From contig OY821788.1 of NCBI GenBank assembly GCA_963682175.1, forward strand, positions 14,712,001-14,776,000: a stretch of 64,000 bases of DNA, read 5' to 3'. The notes beneath the pieces are model-generated. The model was not told the DNA's origin. It did no database searches and saw only the letters and a list, made by a program, of their open reading frames with translations. Position 1 is the stretch's first letter, and the number at the start of each line of letters is the position of its first letter. Both the position numbers and the translations under genes were made by a program. This document shows, piece by piece, positions 11,053-22,710 of the stretch. Source of the DNA: Triglochin maritima (taxonomy: Eukaryota > Streptophyta > Magnoliopsida > Alismatales > Juncaginaceae).

Positions 11053-13983
11053 CCAACCAATAGGCGGGTGCATCGGAATGAGTTCCTCAGGCTTATTCGA
11101 TGAATGCAGCAGACTTGCATCACTAAGAATGGGGCTTCTCCCCAAGTCATCCATCAAGGACCTCCCACCATCATTTAGATCATCAAGCATAAACTCGGTC
11201 ATAGGTGGGTCCTTGTTGGAGTCAATATGAAGCTCAAATGGCTCAATGGCCATGGGACATGAGGTAGAGACACCTTCTGGTATAGGCATATGATGAGGTG
11301 TCTCACTCTCACTAGTACTCTCAACTGAATCATGCAACGAACACTCCCTTTGGACATTCATGTTCGAGGCCAGCTCACTCTGTTGCATTGCGAAGACAGG
11401 CAATGAGTTTTCGCTGGGCCCACAAACATTCTCAATGGGTTGCATTGGGGTTAGGGGTGTTCGTTGATTTTGTGGTGCTTTCTCCAATTGGCGGATGGGA
11501 TTTAGATTTAAAGGTTCATCCATGGGTTCCTGTTGCTTACCAGAGTTGAACACATGAAACTCGGCACTCATGTTACCGAATGAGAGCTTCATGAGACCAT
11601 TTCTACAATTAATCAAGGCATTGGAGGTTGCCAGAAATGGTCTACCCAAAATCAAAGGTATTTGAGAGTAGGTGTTCGCAACAGGATTGGTATCAAGGAC
11701 AACAAAATCAACTGGAAATATAAAATCTCCAACTTTGATAAGCACGTCCTCGATAATCCCCATGGGAATACGAATGGATCTATCCGCTAATTGGAGGGTG
11801 ATCTTAGTTGGTTTCAATTCTCCCAAGTTCAACTGTTGATAAACAGAGAATGGGAGGAGGTTGACCGCTGATCCTAAATCAAGCAAGACATTGCTCAATC
11901 TAGTGTCCCCTATCGTACACTGAATAGTAGGACACCCAGGGTCCTTGTATTTTGTGTAGGTAGGATTGGACAAAAGTGAGCTGATATTTGCAGCCAAGAA
12001 TTCTTTCTTAGGAACATTGGTCTTCCTCTTGGTTGTGCAGAGATCCTTCAACACTTTGGCATATTGAGGTATTTGTTGGATGACATCCAACAAGGGGATG
12101 TTAACCTTCACTTGCTTAAACACCTCTAATATCTTGTCCATGTTGTCACTCTGCTTTTTGGTTAACCTACTTGGATAGGGAGCTTTTGGCAGGTAGGTTT
12201 TCTGCGGTGCCTGAGAAGAAAGAAGCGTTGGTGTATTACCCTCACCCTCAGTCTCTTCTTCACCACCATTCCCACTGAGGGGCTGCATAGATGGTGGTGG
12301 GTGTGGCAAGGAAATGTGATTGTCAACCTGTTTTCCATTCCTTAAGGTCACAATGGAATTGACATGGTGAACAGGTTCCTCCACATGGTTCACTTGCCTC
12401 CCCCGAGGTACCACATTCTCATTTTGCATTTGTTGTTGTTGGTACATGCGGGGGTTAGCCTCAGGCTGGGTAGGAAAAGACCCTCTCTCTCTTTCATGTA
12501 CAGACTGAGCCAATTGGCCCATCTGAAGCTCTAGAGATTTGATGGTCTGCTGATTTGAAGTGAGAACTTGACTCGTGGTTGACATAAAATTTTTCATTGA
12601 GTTTTCAAGTCCACGAGTCAAGGTCTCAAGCGAATTGAATCGGGTTTCCATATTATTGGAATTTGGGAAACCCGATTGATTGGGTGTGTGTGCTTGGGGT
12701 GGATGATAGGAATGCGCATGCATGGGAGGTTGGTGTGATTGGTAAGGTGGTCTAGAGGAGTTTGGAGGACCACCCGGGGCATTAGTTTGGTTCCATGAAA
12801 AATTGGGGTGGTTCCTCCATCCAGGATTATAAGATGATGAGTATGGGTCATTCCTGGCTCTATCATAGACGGCGTTGACACGCTCCATCTCAGGAGGAAT
12901 GGACTCACACTCGCTTTCTACATGACCTATCCTACCACATGAATGACAGGGAACTGGACCAGATGTGGACATGTGAGATGCACTTTGTTGGTTTTGGAGC
13001 TCAATCGAATCCATACGGCGCATTAAGGCCGCCATGAATGCCTCGGTGGCCGTAGTGGTATCGATAGCAAATGCGGCACCCGATCTAGTCGAGTCTGCAT
13101 TCGCGATCCTCGCTCCTATACTAGATGATGCAGGTGGTTCCCTCACACTCTCCCACTGCATGGTTTTCTCAGCGAGGTCTTCTAGGAAGGCCCATGCCTC
13201 CCTTTCATCCTTTCCCAAGAACTCTCCTTGACACATGGACTCAAGGAGCGTTCTGGACGGGATGTGAAGACCCTCATACACAATCTGACAAAGACGCCAC
13301 AACTCAATGCCATGGTGAGGGCACGAGGATAGTAGCTCTTTGAACCTCTCAAGATATGCATGAAATGGTTCGGTCTCATGTTGATAGAACGAATTGATTT
13401 CGTTCCTCAACTTTTGAGTCCGATGATTAGGAAAGTACTTCTTGAGGAATGCAGATTGAAACTCATCTCAAGTCCTAAAGGAATTCGCCTGGTTGCTGTA
13501 CAACCACTTCTTGGCGTCATCCTTTAGTGCAAAAGGAACGAGCCTAAGATGGATGAAGTCTGTGCTAAGTTGTTGCAGCTTGAACATAGCACAGACCTCC
13601 TCAAATTCCCTGAGAAAGATATAGGGGTCACCTTTCCCAGTGAAATGAGGGAGCATGGAAATGAATTGAGGCTTAACCTCAAAATGGTTCCCATTAGCCT
13701 CTGGTAATACGATGCATGAGGGTAGAGCTGTACGGCTCGGGTAGCATCGATCACGTAGAGGTATGGGAACAACAACTGGAAGCACTGGTCGAACAAGTGG
13801 GTCCAGCAACTGCTCCTCCTCACGGAAATTAGCAGCCATTAAACCCGGACTGCGTGCGACACGAGAGGAGGAAGGTGTCGAGAAATCGATAACCGAAGCC
13901 GGATTGACAACGCTCCTCGTCAAACGACCACTCTCGTCTCGTGTCCACGAAAGCATGCACAAAGGTGCACACACAAACCACAA
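11053..13983 (-). pseudogene. gag: gag-protease of element A, N-terminal and central part, interrupted by B
   Basis: Athila-lineage gag polyprotein. From 13983 the frame reads through MAANFREEEQLLDP (a likely true start inside the longer frame) and the gag domain. It hits a TGA at about 13468 where C reads a tryptophan (RTWDDF), then is open from about 13465 to the B insertion. The central part has a zinc knuckle (CHSCGRIGHVESEC), NPGWRNHPNFSW, a Q/H/P-rich linker, PKAPYPSRL, and a protease with LLDLGSAVNLLPFS. Other families have DLGAS where A and C have DLGSA. The C-terminus continues at 3521-3732. No pol genes follow. Confidence 0.92.
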
Positions 13984-15058
13984 CTCTTCTTTTTTTCTTT
14001 TTTTTCAAAGAATGTACGTAGGGGAGAAGACGGGGGAACACAGGAGAGAAAGAATGACTCAGGAGAGAAAGGAAGAAGTCCTTAAGCTACGGCGGATGGG
14101 TGCAGGTAGAAGCACACAAGCAAACAAGGCTCAAACAATCCTAAGGTCGCTATAGGTCCTTACAGCTAGACGACGCCTAACTGCGAGGTCACACGGCCTC
14201 AACACGCCTCACCTCCCTACGATGAGGACCACAAAGCCCAGCAAGTGAGCCAAGATCCGGGGATCTCGTCTCTCCTACTATCGACAAAGTGGGCAACGCC
14301 GATCAGGTCATGACGGTCGAGACCGGATCACTCTCCTAATGCGCCCGAAATCCTTAGGGCCAATGTCTACTTGATTTTAAAAATTAGGCTCTTTATTAGT
14401 GTGGTTTGTGGGGCGAAGGAAAGGGTGATGAAATCCCCCACCTTATCTTTTATGGGACAGCCCCTCCTTAGTAGCGTTTTGGAGTCCAAATCTAGCAATC
14501 AACTCTCCAAACAAACGCTCAACTCACACTTGTTGCAATGCACTTCCTACTAACTAATGCATGTTCATACGAAATGCATGAATGAGAGTAGAAGGTGCGT
14601 ACCTCACGCCAGCTCTCAGCAACAGAAAATAAAGCTAAGATAAAAGACAATCTAAATGCCTAAGTCACATACATGATGCATGACCCAAACAACAAGAATG
14701 CCTAATCTTTTGCTTTGAGTTTTAGGGTCCAAGTTGCTTAAAGGAGGTTGATTATGGATCTGGGAACAAACTATAAGTCAAAACATGCCAAATTAAATCC
14801 CAGATCACTACATCAATTATGAAAACCAATCAAAGAAATACGAGAGCAAACAAAGCTTACCAGACCGCCAATTGGCGGTCTCAGGCCGTTGATTGGCGGT
14901 CTGAAATGCCCAGCTTGACTCAAAACTTCTCCAGGCTTTCCTCCTGACGACTCCAAGTCTCCTAAAACAAATAAAAACTACAAAACACAAATTAAATCCA
15001 CTCAAATCGTCAAAACAAGAGTCTGGACTGGCACCTCCCCGGCAACGGTGCCAAAACT
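13984..15058 (-). other. 5' leader of A with tRNA-Asp-type PBS and palindromes
   Basis: Untranslated leader. The primer-binding site at 15036-15053 is TGGCACCGTTGCCGGGGA on the minus strand, one base from the tRNA-Asp 3' end complement. The palindrome pair lies at 14863-14880 (perfect GACCGCCAATTGGCGGTC) and 14884-14901, 135 nt from the PBS. A block near 14150-14340 is homologous to the leaders of C (around 35150-35310) and E (around 42940-43120), so leader sequence is conserved within the group. Confidence 0.78.
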
Positions 15059-16459
15059 TGTTGATCGTTTTAAATTAAACCGCAAGTGCACGGCCGCGAT
15101 GAAGCGGTGGCAAGTACGGGTCGTCCTCAGAGAGGTGAGTGACCTCTTGCTTGTACGAAATCAAGTGGCAAAAATAAGGGGAGAAAGATGTTTATGCTAC
15201 TCTACTCTATACTACACTAAGAAGTAGGAAATGCGAAAGGAAGAACCAAACCATGAAACAATAACTAAGCTAATAACAAAGGAAGAATGCTGGAATACAG
15301 GAAATGGAAAACCCCTAAGGGGTGGAGTGAGTGCACACATGCAAAGAGGTGGGTGTAGAATACATTCTTTAAGCACATGAAGGTGGTGTTTATCAAGCAT
15401 AGGAAGTGTCTAAATGTTATGGCAAAACCTATCAATCTATTCACCAACTTAGTTGATTAACATTTACATATGCAAGTTGTTTATTTCAGAACCTAAACAA
15501 GCATGAGAGGTGTCTAATCATTTTGGCAAAACTCATCAAGTTATAAATTCTATCCTAAACAAGCAAGCATACATTCATGTTTGATCAACACATCAAAAAT
15601 AAAGCATTCATCCCATTCTCTAATGCATGTATGTACATCTACTCCACCCCCAAAGGGGATGGAACTACTCACTAAACAATACACTAATTATTAAACTAAA
15701 CAAAGAAAGCATATTAACTAAGTTAATAAAACTAATGAAATGAGATTAGGCAAAGCAAAACAAGAAACATAAAACAAACAACATAATAAAGAAAACTTGT
15801 ATTAAAATGACTCACATTAAAAGTAGCATCCTCCTACTTTAGTGTGTGCTTCAAGGCCTCACTTCTAGTAGGAAGAATAGCCACTTAAAATACGGAGTGA
15901 TTACAATGGAAGGTGAAGAGTTCTATTTATAGCCATGGAAAAAGCTAATCCGGGACAATCCCCCGATGTGGGACTAAACAAACACCAAAAATAGCCTAAA
16001 CGAACATTAATACAAGTCCAGGAGATATCTTGGCGGATCTGGACTAATCCAGACCGCCAATTGGCGGTTCCAGACCGCCAATTGGCGGTCCAAAATGTCC
16101 GGATCCAGTTGAGATTTATTCTGGGCTTTTCTTTGTGCTTTTGGTGGTCTTTGATGCATCTACTTCGTTTGTTGGAGCTCCGACCCGAATCCAATTGCTA
16201 AAATACTCCCAATGATGGTGTGGAGTATTCTATTTTACTCTTAGGTCCCTCTGTCTTACGATCAGGTCCTTCTCCCTTGCATCTTGGTCCGCAGATCTCA
16301 CAATCCAGTCCTTTTTCCCAGCTTTTGGGTCCTTTTATGTTTCATCTCTTCAAACCTATTTATTCCTGAAAACTAAACATAAAACTCGTGACATAGCATT
16401 GTTTAGGTGAAAGATAATGGATATAAGATACAAATATGAGCATGAAATGATGTCAATCA
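15059..16459 (-). repeat. 5' LTR of element A
   Basis: 1401 bp, TG...CA. The U3 contains palindromes at 16052-16069 and 16073-16090, the USE at 15964-15974 and TATA at 15923-15931, with the same spacings as the 3' copy. The U5 hairpin CCGC-GATGAA-GCGG is at 15094-15107 and is intact here but damaged in the 3' LTR. Confidence 0.93.
15923..16090 (-). promoter_or_regulatory. U3 promoter block of A 5' LTR
   Basis: Minus-strand order: palindrome pair (16073-16090 perfect, 16052-16069 near-perfect, centres 21 bp apart), exact USE (15964-15974), 32-bp gap, TATAAATAG (15923-15931). Transcription would run toward lower coordinates into gag. Confidence 0.75.
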
Positions 16460-19282
16460 CGAATAAACATGGTGAACAACACTAGCATTGAAGTTATTGG
16501 AGTTGGCACATGCAAAGTGGCTTTGCGAAGTGGCCGGATCCTATTACTTCACGACGTGTTGTATGCACCAGCTATACGGCGAAATACTATTTTTGTTGTT
16601 GTATTGATGAGACATGGTTTTAAAGTTGTTTTTGAGAACAATGATATGGGTTTATACATTTCTAACATTTATTATGGACGTGCCTTTCTTTCAGATAGTT
16701 TTATTGTGTTGGACGCAATTTATGATTTCAATCATAACGTTAGTGCCTTTATGAGCCAAAGTTCCATGAATAATGATTCAGTTATGTGGCATGCTAGACT
16801 ATGTCACATTGGTGTTGACTGGATGAACAGGTTGGCAAAGGAGGGGGTATTAGGAGAATGCTCTAAATTTGAATTGTCGACCTGTGAATCTTGTCTAGCT
16901 GGAAAGGCAACTAGAAAACCGTTCGGAAAAGCCATTAGGACCTGTGAATCTCTCCATAATGTTCAAAGAGTTATGTGATGAAAAGGGGATATCTAGACAA
17001 CTCACTATGCCTTATACTCCTCAGCAAAATGGTGTTGCCGAGAGAAGAAATAGAACGTTGCTAGACATGGTTAGATCCATGATGGCGCATGCGAGCTTGC
17101 CAATTTTGTTTTGGGGAGATGCTCTAATGACTGCTGCCTATATCCTCAATAGAGTTCCAACAAAATTGGTTCCCTCAACTCCATATGAGTTATGGACAGG
17201 ACGGAAACCTAATTTTAGTTTACTGCATCCTTGGGGATGTGCGGCATACATTCATTCTACTAGTCACCGATATGGAAAACTAGGACCTAGAGGGAAAAAG
17301 TGTATCTTTGTAAAATACAGTGATCTCTCTAAAGGTTATGTTTTTATCGGGTTAGACAAGAATGAAAGAAGGACGGAACTGGAGTCTAGGGATGCCACAT
17401 TCTTGGAAAATGATTTTCCAACTCTTGCTGGAGCTATCAAAGAGTCAGTGGACTTCTTTGAACAACAAGATGAGGACATTGCCACTCCACGGGATCAGGA
17501 TCTGGAAGTTGAACATGAGGTTCCATCAGTCATTCCTAGTGGGAGCAGCAATGCTAAGGATCCGATAGCTCTCACGGAGGATGAGCCATCAGATACCCAT
17601 CTGCGTCGAAGTAAACGCAGGCTCATTCCTCGTAGGCGATTTCTCTTAGAGGAAGAAGCCCTCATGATAGCTCAAGAAGAAATTAATTATGAATCATCCG
17701 GGATGACAGTAATTGATGAGCAAGAACCGGAGACCTTGAAAGAGGCTTTGGAAGGTCCAAATGCGAAAGAGTGGTTAGAAGCTATAAAGGAAGAGTTGGA
17801 GTCGATGAAAGTTAATCGAGTCTGGGACTTGGTCGACTTACCGCCGAACCGAAAGGCCATTGGGGCCAAGTGGATCCTCAAGATTAAGAGGAAGGTGGAT
17901 GGATCTATTGATAGATTCAAGGCAAGACTGGTAGCTAAAGGCTACACCCAAAGAGAAGGCGTGGATTTTGAGTAAACCTTTTCACCCGTGGTTAGGTTTG
18001 CCTCCATCCGCCTTCTACTAGCTATTGTAGCTCAGATGGACTTAGAGCTTTACCAAATGGATGTAAAGACTGCTTTTCTCAATGGAGAACTTGGGGAGGA
18101 GATCTATATGGATCAACCTCAAGGTTTTGAAGTCAAAGGACAAGAGCGCAAAGTGTGAAGGCTCAACAAGTCCTTGTATGGCTTAAAACAAGCATCTAGA
18201 CAGTGGAACATTCGCTTCCATCAAGCTATATCAGAGAATGCTTTCTCTATGCTTGAGGAAGATCACTGTGTGTACGTTAAGAGATCCAATGGTAAATTTG
18301 TCATTCTGACCTTGTATGTTGATGACATACTCATGGCTGGCAATAGCAAAGAGTTTATGAAATCCACTAAAGAGTGGTTGTCCTCCACGTTTGATATGAA
18401 GGACATGGGTAAAGCGAGCTACGTCCTTGGTGTCAAGATTGTTAGAAATAGGTCCAAGAGACTTCTGGGATTGTCTCAAGAGACTTATATTAACAACGTC
18501 TTAAAGAAATACCATATGGACAAATGCAAACCAATCGACACTCCTATTGAGAAGGGTTTGCACATAAGCCTTGATAAGCATCCTGAGACTCCTGAAGAGA
18601 AGGCCAAAATGAGCAAGGTTCCATACTCCAATGCTGTGGGAAGCCTTATGTACGCTATGATGTGTACTAGGCCAGACATTTGTTATGATGTGGGCATGGT
18701 GAGTCGATACCAGTCCAACCCAAGCATGGAGCACTGGAAGACAGTCAAGAGAATCATGAGATACCTCAGAGGAACGAGGACTACATGCTGTGTTACCAAG
18801 CATCAGATCTCCGCCTGATTGGCTATAGTGATGCCGACTGGGCTGGAGACATTGATGAAAGGAAGACTACCTCTGGTTATGCTTTCTTGCTGGCTAATGG
18901 GGCCATCTCATGGTCAAGCAAGAGGCAAACCTGTATTGCCCTGTCGACTATGGAAGCAGAGTATGTTGCATGCTCTGCAGAAGTATAGGAGGCAGTTTGG
19001 TTGAGGAGGTTCTTACAACATACTTAGCTAGTAGAGACATCTGATGAGCCTGTTGTTGTCTATTGTGACAGCATGGCTGCCCTTTGTTAGGTGAAAGACC
19101 CCAAGTATCATGGAAAACATATACAGGTTAGGTATCATTTTGTGAAGGACATCATAGCGAGAAAGGAAGTTGTGTTAAGACATGTGTCTACTAGTCTTAT
19201 GGTAGCTGACCCTCTTACCAAGGCTATAGCTAAGGACTCGTTTGTGTCTCATGTGAAGTCCTTAGGCTTACGCAGACTTTGA
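16460..19282 (+). pseudogene. pol: copia pol: protease end, GAG-pre-integrase, deleted integrase, RT, RNase H
   Basis: Continuation of D's polyprotein. 16469-16978 has the protease end (VLYAPAIRRN) and the GAG-pre-integrase zinc-binding segment (WHARLCHIG...CESCLAGKA). The frame then jumps to the integrase C-terminal half ([15 protein letters not shown], the glutamate of DDE), so the stretch with the two catalytic aspartates is deleted near 16935-16955. RT spans about 17710-18780, with LYVDDILMAG as the active site. RNase H follows at 18785-19282 (GYSDADWAGD, STMEAEYVA). In-frame stops near 17973, 18156, 18986, 19024 and 19088 and a frameshift near 18778 show it is dead. Confidence 0.92.
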
Positions 19283-20541
19283 TGTATTGGCATGTCTAAC
19301 TTCCTTTTATGAGTGATTGTGTTTTTCCTTTCAACTATATCTGTTTGGTTGATGTAGTTGTTCTAGCATAAAATATTATTCTGTCAATAGGTTGAAGAAT
19401 GCTTACTCACACGAGCATTCGCCTCTGGCACTTTTGATAGCGAGCAGATATGAGACTGATCATGAAGAGATCTTGTATGATAGATCCGGAGAAGTTCATG
19501 ATCGGATAGTCGCCTTGATTAGGAATCAAGATGAGATCCTCTATGTTGGTAAGGATTGACATGAATGTTCCCAAGATTCATGTGACCAATAGAAGCCAAG
19601 TGCGAGCATCACATGTGGCGCCAGGTGACACCTGTATGGTGTTAAGGCGGCAATGATGAAGCTCAGGTCAGGCGCCGAGGGGGTGCGACTGGACCAAGAC
19701 TTGTATGGTGTTGAGAGACAGACGTACTGTTGTGTACAGTATGATCCACCATAACATGTTTGTCATACAACATGTGTTGAGCGACCATTGGGAAGTGAAA
19801 GGATGGATCCCTGCTCCTTCACTGTGTGAGTCCAAGACTTGATTCTCATTAGTTACCTTCAGTGACCTTCGACGACATCATGAAGCAAAGAGTTGATGTG
19901 GCTACTTTGGGATGTTATCTATGACCATGAGAGATTCGGTCTAAAGAGGTATCTTCGGGAAAGGAGTCAACTCTGAGTGTAATGGTGGTCTGGGGCGAAG
20001 GGAAAGGTTTGACTCGACTGCACTAAAATTATTTGTTGGGCCCAACTGTATTGGATACAGTAGCAAGTACCTTGAGGACAAGAAGGTATTCTCTCCGAGG
20101 GATCAAGATACCGTTCATGTTAAGTGAGTTTCTGAGTAAACCTGGGGAACTGTGATGTGCATTTTTTGACTGCTTATTTATTGGTTTTTGAGGATGTTGT
20201 CATTCTGGCCTTCTAGTAAGGTTTCTAGTTTGAGACTCCTAAATTGTAGGTGCATCACCGGTCGCACGACCCATTTGTCCATATGATCGGAAAAGTGCAT
20301 GTGTTGGGGACACAGATGATCTTGTATCGGGGATACATGATCAAAGACTTGCGTGTTGTGGATGCGTTCTTGGAGATAGAAATAGTTGTATATATCAGGG
20401 ATGTATACATATGTGTCGGGGACACATGAAGAGGTGACACATTGCCATCTTATGATTGTATGTATCGGGGATATATACATATGTGTCAGGGACACAAAAG
20501 AAGATGACATGTTGTTGACGTGTTGTTGTGCAAGTGGGAGA
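19283..20541 (+). other. 3' untranslated region of copia D, ending in a polypurine tract
   Basis: About 1.26 kb without convincing coding potential between the RNase H stop and the 3' LTR. The last part carries an array of short hairpins (20301-20496). It ends in a purine run (CAAGTGGGAGA, 20531-20541), the usual copia polypurine tract next to the LTR. Short open frames in the interval have no recognisable domain. Confidence 0.7.
20301..20496 (+). repeat. array of seven small hairpins sharing a GGG-type loop
   Basis: Stem-loops of the form GTRTC-(G/A)GG-GAYAC occur at 20301-20313, 20324-20336, 20352-20364 (degenerate), 20388-20408 (9-bp stem), 20411-20427, 20458-20478 and 20481-20496. Stems alternate between GTGTC/GACAC and GTATC/GATAC, so paired positions change together while the loop stays. 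They lie 45-240 bp upstream of the polypurine tract. Confidence 0.75.
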
Positions 20542-20951
20542 TATTGGATTAATCTAAGGATTAAGATGATGTTTGCCCAAAGTACTGACACGTGGCGCAC
20601 TCTCATTGGCTGCACATTAGGGTTTAGGGTGGGGTCATCTATATAAGGAGGGGAGCCTCCCATTAGATGGATTATTCTTGTGTGCAAACCCTAACCCCAC
20701 CAAACCCTAGCCGCCACCTCTCCCTCTCTCTCCCATTCGTCCCTCCACATACACCAAGCCAATCCGTGGACTCTTGGGTTGTGGACTCGTGCTTCTTCTC
20801 CAAGAGAGTAGAAGACCGACCGGTGCTCCAGAGGATTCCGTGAGGTGATCGCCGATCCATTCCGCTGCCACAGGTTCTCTCCACCAAAGGTAAATCCGAA
20901 CCTGTAGATTCAATCGTAGATTGCTTACAAAATATTAATCTGCACAATCAT
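20542..20951 (+). repeat. 3' LTR of copia D
   Basis: The stretch follows the polypurine tract and starts TATTGGATTAATC, which looks like a decayed TGTTGGATTAATC. It has a TATA box (TATATAAG, 20640-20647) and ends near ATTAATCTGCACAATCA, about 410 bp in all. The 5' LTR is outside the window, so the boundaries cannot be checked by comparison. Confidence 0.65.
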
Positions 20952-21484
20952 GAATAGGTGTATGTCATCGTCGTCAACAAATACACATAGCAACAAAGTT
21001 CAAATTGTTGTTAGATTTGAAACAAATCCAAAGCACATAATAAATCCAAAAACACATCCACACAAACACATAACTATCAAAGTAAACATCGACCGACAGC
21101 TGGATACACATATTGCTGAAGCTCAAATCACTTCTCAAGAAATCCAAAATAAATCAGAAGAACAACAAACTGAACCATCAACATAATGAATCCATCCGAA
21201 ACCACTTTGAGTAAACCAAATCCAAATCCACAAACACATTCCCAACATAACATACTAATCCATCTAGTTTGGCATGAAAACTACGAAACCACTGTCATGG
21301 CACAAATCCAAGCCAAAATCAAAACTAATAGAATTGGAATAGATGATCTGGAAGCCAAAAGATGGATTTTTACCAACCCTTGACGATGGATTTGAAACTT
21401 GCCCTTTCAGCTCTGTGAACGGGTTGTACAACCACATTCCTATCCTTTTAGACCTGATTGAAACCAAACACTAGTAAAAATCGT
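20952..21484. other. intergenic or unidentified sequence
   Basis: About 530 bp of A/C-rich sequence between the copia D LTR and the relic LTR N. Short open frames at 20950-21383 are low complexity. I recognise nothing in it. Confidence 0.5.
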
Positions 21485-22250
21485 AAGTTAGATCAATCAC
21501 TAATCTAGAGGGGGTGAATAGATTATATGCTAATTTTGCTAAACAATACACAATAAAAAATAGTAATGAAAAGATTGCTAACCAAAAGTCGACTATGGAG
21601 ATTTTATAGGGGTTCGATCATACCACCGTGATCTAGTCCTTGATGGAACCTTATGAGACTTACTTGACAAGGCCATGTCGTTCTTCTCGGTGCCCAGTTG
21701 AAGTATTCACGTGATCCCCATAAACATTGCCTCTGGACTCCTATGGGTCGAGCCTCTCTCTCGCAGAGATGATGGAGGTCACACAAGGGATTGATGTAGT
21801 GTTTTGTTGAAACCCTATAGCTCTTTATATAGCACACCCCATAACGTGCTATAATATACCCCACTACCACTTTACCTTTCAGTGTTCCCTCAGCTAGCTT
21901 ACTTAATCGATTAGGTTAGTCAGGTCACCTTTAGTTGGACATTAGTATTTTGGGTCCAACAATCTCTCACTTGACTTGTCTAACCTACATTATGCAAATA
22001 ACTTTACGTAGAGCGACCACAAGTGTATTTACCATAAGAACCCAAAACTATCATTTGAATACGACAACTTCCAAGACACTAGTCATAGCTGTAATACATT
22101 ATTTAAAATGTATGTCCTTTCTATGTACTAAGATGTCTAAGACTGAAGTCAAAACAAATATTGTACGTGGTAATCAAACTATATGAATAAATTCAACAAA
22201 TGTCATGACAAATGTTTATTCAAATCAATTTTATCCAACGATAGGTAGTT
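21485..22250 (-). mobile_element. relic copia 3' end N: LTR plus a little internal sequence
   Basis: On the minus strand a purine tract (CAAGTCAAGTGAGAGAT, about 21962-21978) abuts TGTTGGACCC, the usual copia junction between PPT and LTR, so the LTR runs from 21961 down to about 21485. It has a TATA box (CTATATAAAG, near 21826-21835) and ends near a CACCCCCTCTAGA tract often seen close to copia LTR ends. About 290 bp of internal 3' UTR follows to about 22250, where CACTA sequence starts. The lower boundary is approximate. Confidence 0.55.
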
Positions 22251-22269
22251 AAATATAAAAGTATCAATA

Positions 22270-22710
22270 GAGATCTACCTGCCGTCGGTGAAACCTACGT
22301 TGGTGTTTAGTTACACTGATGAATGTTCCAATGGATAACGGTCACCGGTGTTACTTTTGGCGTGAAATTGCATGCCAAATTTATTTGCCTTCTTTTATTA
22401 GATTGAAGAACACCGATGGCCGATCACCGAAGCATATCTGTCGGTGCTCAACATCGATAGAAACATTCATTGGTGTCAAATACACTGACTAATACTTCTT
22501 TTGATAGAGGGAGACTGACACCTACGAATCCATTTCGTTAGTGCATTATCTGGGCAACCTAAACCAAAGGATACATACCGTCGGTGTCGGTTACCCGACA
22601 AACATCTGAACGTACACTGACAGATAGGTACCATCAGTGTATTTTACTCGACAAATGTCATAACGTACACCGATGGATAAGTACCATCGGTGTAAGACCT
22701 GTCCAGAACC
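22270..22710. repeat. subterminal repeats of CACTA element L
   Basis: A dozen or so degenerate copies, in both orientations, of a roughly 12-bp unit such as ACACCGATGG / CCATCGGTGT (clearest at 22662-22703, with others at 22275, 22555-22590 and 22600-22650). Clustered inverted subterminal repeats of this kind are the transposase-binding regions of plant CACTA elements. No CACTA terminus was located beyond them. Confidence 0.6.

Larger units (their letters stand above)
540..16459 (-). mobile_element. Athila-like gag-only Ty3/gypsy element A, with element B nested inside
   Basis: LTRs lie at 540-1895 (3') and 15059-16459 (5'), both TG...CA. On the minus strand the 5' LTR is followed by a tRNA-Asp-type primer-binding site and the 3' LTR is preceded by a polypurine tract. 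The flanking 5-mers CGGAT (535-539) and CGAAT (16460-16464) match at 4 of 5 positions, fitting an aged TSD. Without element B the length is about 8.6 kb, close to relative C. The only coding region is gag-protease, with no reverse transcriptase or integrase, so it is non-autonomous. Confidence 0.93.
1..20951 (+). mobile_element. Ty1/copia retrotransposon D, 3' portion, interrupted by element A
   Basis: The element occupies 1-539 and 16460-20951. Its 5' LTR and most of gag lie left of the window. The protease reading frame stops at 539 and resumes at 16460 with the family's usual continuation (NNTS...GVGTCK), so 540-16459 is a later insertion. The domain order gag, protease, GAG-pre-integrase, integrase, reverse transcriptase, RNase H is that of Ty1/copia. 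Frameshifts, stops and an integrase deletion make it a dead copy. I did not assign a lineage. Confidence 0.88.

Noticed and set aside
20178..20687. 169-codon minus-strand open frame.
   Set aside because: It runs antisense through copia 3' UTR hairpins and into the LTR, with no known domain.
21471..21484. CACTAGTAAAAAT as the left terminus of CACTA element L.
   Set aside because: The sequence that follows is a copia LTR rather than subterminal repeats, and no matching right end was found.
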